DNA of 64,000 nucleotides, from assembly GCF_000827595.2 (NCBI RefSeq), contig NZ_LN776180.1, forward strand, positions 62,001-126,000, in the 5' to 3' direction. The first letter of the stretch is position 1. Every line of letters starts with the position of its first letter. Under the pieces are notes generated by a model, which had not been told where the DNA came from, ran no database searches, and saw nothing but the letters and a program-made list of their open reading frames with translations. The stretch is from Necropsobacter massiliensis (lineage in GTDB: Bacteria; Pseudomonadota; Gammaproteobacteria; Enterobacterales; Pasteurellaceae). The translations under genes and the position numbers were made by a program. Shown here piece after piece: positions 60,518 through 64,000 of the stretch.

Positions 60518-60787
60518 TTAGCGACGTAAACCTAAACGAGCAATAGTCGAAGCATAAAGCTCAAGATTGGTACGTTTTAAATAGTCCAACAGTTTACGAC
60601 GACGGGAAACCATACGCAACAAACCGCGACGACCATGGTGATCCTTTTTATGCTCCGCAAAGTGAGCTTGCAGATGGTTAATCTGCGCGGTTAATAATGC
60701 GATCTGTACTTCGGAAGAACCGGTATCTTTCGCGTCACGACCAAACTCGGCAACAATTGCCGCTTTTTTTTCTGTGCTTAGAGACAT
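60518..60787 (-). CDS. rpsO: 30S ribosomal protein S15
   Basis: Primary binding protein of the 16S rRNA central domain. The 89-residue protein has the whole S15 sequence pattern, including [16 protein letters not shown] and [21 protein letters not shown]. Its length is exactly that of E. coli S15. GAGGA precedes the ATG. Confidence 0.98.
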   Translation of the reverse strand: MSLSTEKKAAIVAEFGRDAKDTGSSEVQIALLTAQINHLQAHFAEHKKDHHGRRGLLRMVSRRRKLLDYLKRTNLELYASTIARLGLRR

Positions 60788-60966
60788 AATAAAATCCTCT
60801 TAAATAGGCTTTGTTAACAATACATCGTTCGCCGATCTCTAACTCAGCGACGACAAATGAACGCAAATTTTAACATCGGAGGGGGAAAATGCAATAAATA
60901 TTATTAGCGGTGGCTGAATTTATCATAGTATTATTTTATATCCACGGTAACAATAGGATTCGACAA

Positions 60967-62064
60967 ATGGAACTGAATAAGCAAACGGCGCAGAAGATTG
61001 TAAAGCGGGCGATGAATATCATCCATAATTCAGTTAATGTTATGGATAAAAACGGGATCATTATTGCCTCCGGGGATTGTTCTCGCTTGAACCAAAAACA
61101 TATCGGTGCGGTTGTGGCAATTCGGGAAAATAGAGTTGTTGAAATTGATGATGAATTGGCTCGCAAATGGGATTTTGGCACTAAGCCCGGCATTAACGTA
61201 CCAATTAATTATTTAGGTAATACACTCGGCGTAGTCGGTATTTCCGGCGAACCTGAAAAAGTTCGCTCCTATGCCGAGTTGGTTAAAATGACAGCCGAAC
61301 TGATTATTGAACAACAAATTTTACTCGAACGAGAACGCTGGGCATATCGTTATAAAGAGGAATTTATTTTACATTTGTTAAATGAAAAACTGCAAATCAA
61401 TGCACTTAAAAGTCAGGCGGCGTTTTTTAATATCAACCTTGATTTACCTTACGTTGTTGTCATTATTAAACTCTGCCAATCTTCCAGCGAACAATTACAG
61501 GAGCTGGTAACCTATTTAAATCAACCGCAATTCAAGCATCATTTAGCGATTCTGTCGCTAAACACTGTCGCCGTTCTAACCCTTGCACAACAAACCGATA
61601 TCAAACAACTAGATAAATTACTACCGCCAAACAGCCCACCGCATAGCTATAAAATCGCCGTTGGGGCCTGCTTAGAGAATGAATTCAAGCTGCACTTTTC
61701 TTATAAAACCGCAGTTAGCACCTTAAATTATGGGCAGAAATGTTATCCCAAACGGACATTCTATTTTTTTGAACAATATCAGCTGCCGGTTTTACTGGAC
61801 AATTTGACCGATTCTTGGCAAGCGGAAGAATTGTTAAAACCATTACAAAAGCTCTATCGGCAAGATCCACATCGTCAATTACGCAAAACGCTGCAACAAT
61901 ATTTTTTATCAAATTGTGATCCGTCTCTCACTAGTCAAAAATTGTTCATTCACATTAATACGCTGCGTTATCGACTGCATAAGATATCACAAATAACTTC
62001 CTTATCTTTCAATAAGATAGATGATTTATTCATACTTTATTTAAGCACTATACTGACTAGATAG
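60967..62064 (+). CDS. CdaR-family sugar-diacid-type regulator
   Basis: Transcription activator of 365 residues. The N-terminal sugar-diacid recognition domain (about 1-135) includes NVMDKNGIIIASGD and GVVGISGEPEKVRSYAELVKMTAELI. A middle GGDEF-like region follows, and the C-terminal PucR-type helix-turn-helix has the KLFIHINTLRYRLHKI motif. The ATG at 60967 is preferred over one at 60910 because AGGA precedes it. It lies directly upstream of a GntP permease and a glycerate kinase, so it likely responds to glycerate or a sugar diacid. Confidence 0.88.
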   Translation: MELNKQTAQKIVKRAMNIIHNSVNVMDKNGIIIASGDCSRLNQKHIGAVVAIRENRVVEIDDELARKWDFGTKPGINVPINYLGNTLGVVGISGEPEKVRSYAELVKMTAELIIEQQILLERERWAYRYKEEFILHLLNEKLQINALKSQAAFFNINLDLPYVVVIIKLCQSSSEQLQELVTYLNQPQFKHHLAILSLNTVAVLTLAQQTDIKQLDKLLPPNSPPHSYKIAVGACLENEFKLHFSYKTAVSTLNYGQKCYPKRTFYFFEQYQLPVLLDNLTDSWQAEELLKPLQKLYRQDPHRQLRKTLQQYFLSNCDPSLTSQKLFIHINTLRYRLHKISQITSLSFNKIDDLFILYLSTILTR

Positions 62065-62186
62065 AATTAGATAAAAACACAATTAAATACCATTTCAGGT
62101 CATTTAATTGTATTTTTTTACAAAGCATTTTTAACTTAAAGCGATAATAATCAACATAGGATCTCAACAACACAAGGGGTTTTTCT

Positions 62187-63563
62187 ATGAGCGGTATAGC
62201 ACTGATTATCTGTTTTATTATTGCCATTATCGTTATGATCTGGATGATTGCAAAACTGAAAGTTCATCCTTTCTTAGCGCTAATGACAATCTCCCTGTTG
62301 CTTGCTCTGATAGCCGGCATCAGTCTAAACAAAATCCCGGCAATTGTCGGCGAAGGTTTCAGTGGCACATTTAAAAGTATCGGTATCGTCATCATTTTCG
62401 GTGCTATTATCGGTACAATTCTGGAAAAAACCGGTGCCGCACTTAAATTAGCAGATATGGTAGTCAATATTGTCGGACAAAAACGCCCCGAACTCGCTAT
62501 GTTGATTATGGGCTGGGTTGTCGGTATTCCGGTCTTTTGTGACAGCGGCTTCGTAGTTTTAAATCCGATTCGAGAAGCAATCCGCAAAAAAATTGCGGCA
62601 AATCCGGTAGGAACAGCGGTAGCGCTAAGTGGCGGTCTCTATACTGCACACGTATTTATTCCACCAACACCGGGACCAATAGCGGTAGCGGGTGCGGTCG
62701 GTTTAAGCCACAATCTACTATTGGTTATTGTCATGGGGCTAATCGTCTCCATACCGGTATTAATCGCCAGTTATATTTTTGCCAAACGAATCGGTAAACA
62801 GGTTATCTTATCAGAGACCGAGGCCGATACCGTCATTACTCAAAGTTATGATGAATTAATTAAACAATACGGTAAATTACCGAACGGTTTCTTAAGCCTT
62901 GCACCAATCCTCATGCCGATTCTACTAATGGCATTGGGCTCTATCGCCAAAATCATAGGAATGGGGGGTTTTGCCGGTGATTTAATTCTATTCTTGGGCA
63001 ATCCGATCATTGCATTAGCGGTCGGAGTCATCTTTTCAGTATTCTTATTGCTGAATTCCAGCAAAATGAAAGAATTTGACGCTTTCACTAATGATACGTT
63101 GAAAATCGTCGGACCGATTCTATTTATTACTGCCGCAGGTGGCGTGTTAGGCAAAGTAATCATAGAAGCCGGTTTTGTCGAATACATTAAACAAAATGCA
63201 CATATTATCAGTACAGCTGGTATTTTCTTCCCATTCATTATTTCAGCGGTTCTAAAAACTGCACAGGGTAGCTCAACGGTCGCAATGATCACAACAGCAG
63301 CAATTATGGGCATGTTTGATGCAAGTGATTCACTCATGAATGCCTTGGGATTAACCTCTGAAATAGCCGCCGCATTAACGGTAATGGCTATCGCTGCCGG
63401 TGCAATGTGTATTTCTCATGCCAATGACAGCTACTTCTGGGTAGTCACTAACTTCTCAAAAATGACGCCGCAGCAAGGTTACCGAACACAAACCATGCTA
63501 ACGTTCATCATGGGTATTGTCGGTATGTTAAGTGTCTATATACTCTCTTTAATCTTACTGTAA
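62187..63563 (+). CDS. GntP-family permease (gluconate/glycerate)
   Basis: Inner-membrane symporter of the gluconate:H+ family, 458 residues with about 12-14 hydrophobic helices and the family motifs [14 protein letters not shown] and [17 protein letters not shown]. Its gene lies between a CdaR-type regulator and a glycerate kinase, so glycerate is the most likely substrate; gluconate cannot be excluded. AAGGGG precedes the ATG. Confidence 0.9.
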   Translation: MSGIALIICFIIAIIVMIWMIAKLKVHPFLALMTISLLLALIAGISLNKIPAIVGEGFSGTFKSIGIVIIFGAIIGTILEKTGAALKLADMVVNIVGQKRPELAMLIMGWVVGIPVFCDSGFVVLNPIREAIRKKIAANPVGTAVALSGGLYTAHVFIPPTPGPIAVAGAVGLSHNLLLVIVMGLIVSIPVLIASYIFAKRIGKQVILSETEADTVITQSYDELIKQYGKLPNGFLSLAPILMPILLMALGSIAKIIGMGGFAGDLILFLGNPIIALAVGVIFSVFLLLNSSKMKEFDAFTNDTLKIVGPILFITAAGGVLGKVIIEAGFVEYIKQNAHIISTAGIFFPFIISAVLKTAQGSSTVAMITTAAIMGMFDASDSLMNALGLTSEIAAALTVMAIAAGAMCISHANDSYFWVVTNFSKMTPQQGYRTQTMLTFIMGIVGMLSVYILSLILL

Positions 63564-63576
63564 CGGGAGAACAATA

Positions 63577-64000
63577 ATGAAATTCGTCATTGCTCCGGAT
63601 AGTTTTAAAGAAAGCCTGACCGCATTAGAAGTAGCGGAGGCGATCGAAATCGGATTCAGAAAAATTTTTCCTGACGCCATATATGTCAAAATCCCAATGG
63701 CCGACGGCGGGGAAGGCACCGTTCAATCACTGGTGGATGCCACTCAGGGAAAACTGATCAATGTCGAAGTATGTGCGCCGTTGGGTAACAAAGTATCTGC
63801 TTTTTTCGGATTATCCGGTGACAATCAAACCGCTATTATCGAAATGGCTGCCGCCTCAGGGTTACACCTAGTTCCCTCGCCACAACGCAATCCGTTAAAA
63901 ACCACTAGCTTCGGCACAGGTGAACTGATTCGCGCCGCACTTGATTATGGTATAAAAAAAATCATACTGGGCATTGGCGGTAGCGCTACTAATGACGGTG
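63577..64000 (+). CDS. Glycerate kinase, N-terminal part
   Basis: Phosphorylates D-glycerate, typically to 2-phosphoglycerate in the GarK/GlxK class. The first 141 residues are present and the gene runs off the window. It opens [23 protein letters not shown] and has [13 protein letters not shown] and [10 protein letters not shown], the type I glycerate kinase signatures. It starts 13 bp after the permease, with GGGAGA before the ATG. About 235-240 residues are missing. Confidence 0.93.
   Translation, partial: MKFVIAPDSFKESLTALEVAEAIEIGFRKIFPDAIYVKIPMADGGEGTVQSLVDATQGKLINVEVCAPLGNKVSAFFGLSGDNQTAIIEMAAASGLHLVPSPQRNPLKTTSFGTGELIRAALDYGIKKIILGIGGSATNDG

Overview
The window is bacterial chromosome from a member of the Pasteurellaceae. 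The nine-base Haemophilus-type DNA uptake signal (AAGTGCGGT and its complement) recurs throughout. Gene order repeatedly follows what is known from Haemophilus influenzae: gal/mgl, bcp-dapA-bamC, typA-glnA, efp-epmB-oapA-oapB, udk-dcd-asmA-sotB-der, dnaQ-rnhA, and a glycerate cluster. Base composition is mixed rather than strongly AT-rich, and the sugar-rich gene content resembles rumen-type succinate producers (Actinobacillus succinogenes / Basfia), but the species cannot be fixed from the sequence alone.

Layout. 0-7 kb: galactose catabolism (galK, galT), the GalS-type repressor and the mglBAC galactose importer, with three GalS operator-like sites and one perfect CRP site. 7-22.5 kb: core genes bamC, dapA, bcp, eptA, typA, glnA, cmoB, putP, rng, tldD and argD, the last with a candidate ArgR box pair. 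22.7-28.2 kb: accessory segment A with a thiolase, an SDR, an MFS carrier, a 6-oxocamphor-hydrolase-like crotonase and a divergent LysR regulator. 28.6-32.1 kb: core block efp/epmB/oapA/oapB. 32.2-36.6 kb: accessory segment B with a second thiolase, both CoA-transferase subunits, a SphA/MetA-type outer-membrane protein and a BKACE (beta-keto acid cleavage) enzyme. 36.8-43.7 kb: fabB, mnmC, metG and mrp. 43.8-48.1 kb: afuCBA, an importer of the AfuA hexose-phosphate type. 48.3-53.8 kb: udk, dcd, an asmA-like gene, sotB and der. 54-55.7 kb: two identical tRNA-Asp genes behind dnaQ, and rnhA. 55.7-60.2 kb: the mannose PTS operon manXYZ-yobD-manA with two CRP sites. 60.5-64 kb: rpsO, then a CdaR-type regulator, a GntP-family permease and a glycerate kinase cut by the window end.

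The most interesting content is the split accessory pathway, segments A and B. Its enzymes can be ordered into a route for a cyclic beta-diketone: uptake (outer-membrane protein, MFS), hydrolytic ring opening (crotonase-fold beta-diketone hydrolase), oxidation of a hydroxyl (SDR), cleavage of a beta-keto acid with acetyl-CoA (BKACE), CoA activation of acetoacetate (AtoDA) and thiolysis (two thiolases). This matches the lower part of anaerobic phloroglucinol degradation: dihydrophloroglucinol, 3-hydroxy-5-oxohexanoate, 3,5-dioxohexanoate, acetoacetate. The two operons lie on either side of a core block, yet they share a 27-bp element (22 of 27 identical) in the same orientation, 101 and 102 bp upstream of their first start codons. 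In segment A this element overlaps a T-N11-A palindrome of LysR type. The substrate is inferred, not proven, and no separate phloroglucinol reductase is visible.

Many terminators are built from inverted pairs of uptake signals. Both periplasmic-binding-protein operons (mgl and afu) carry a hairpin just after the binding-protein gene, which would favour excess binding protein over membrane components.
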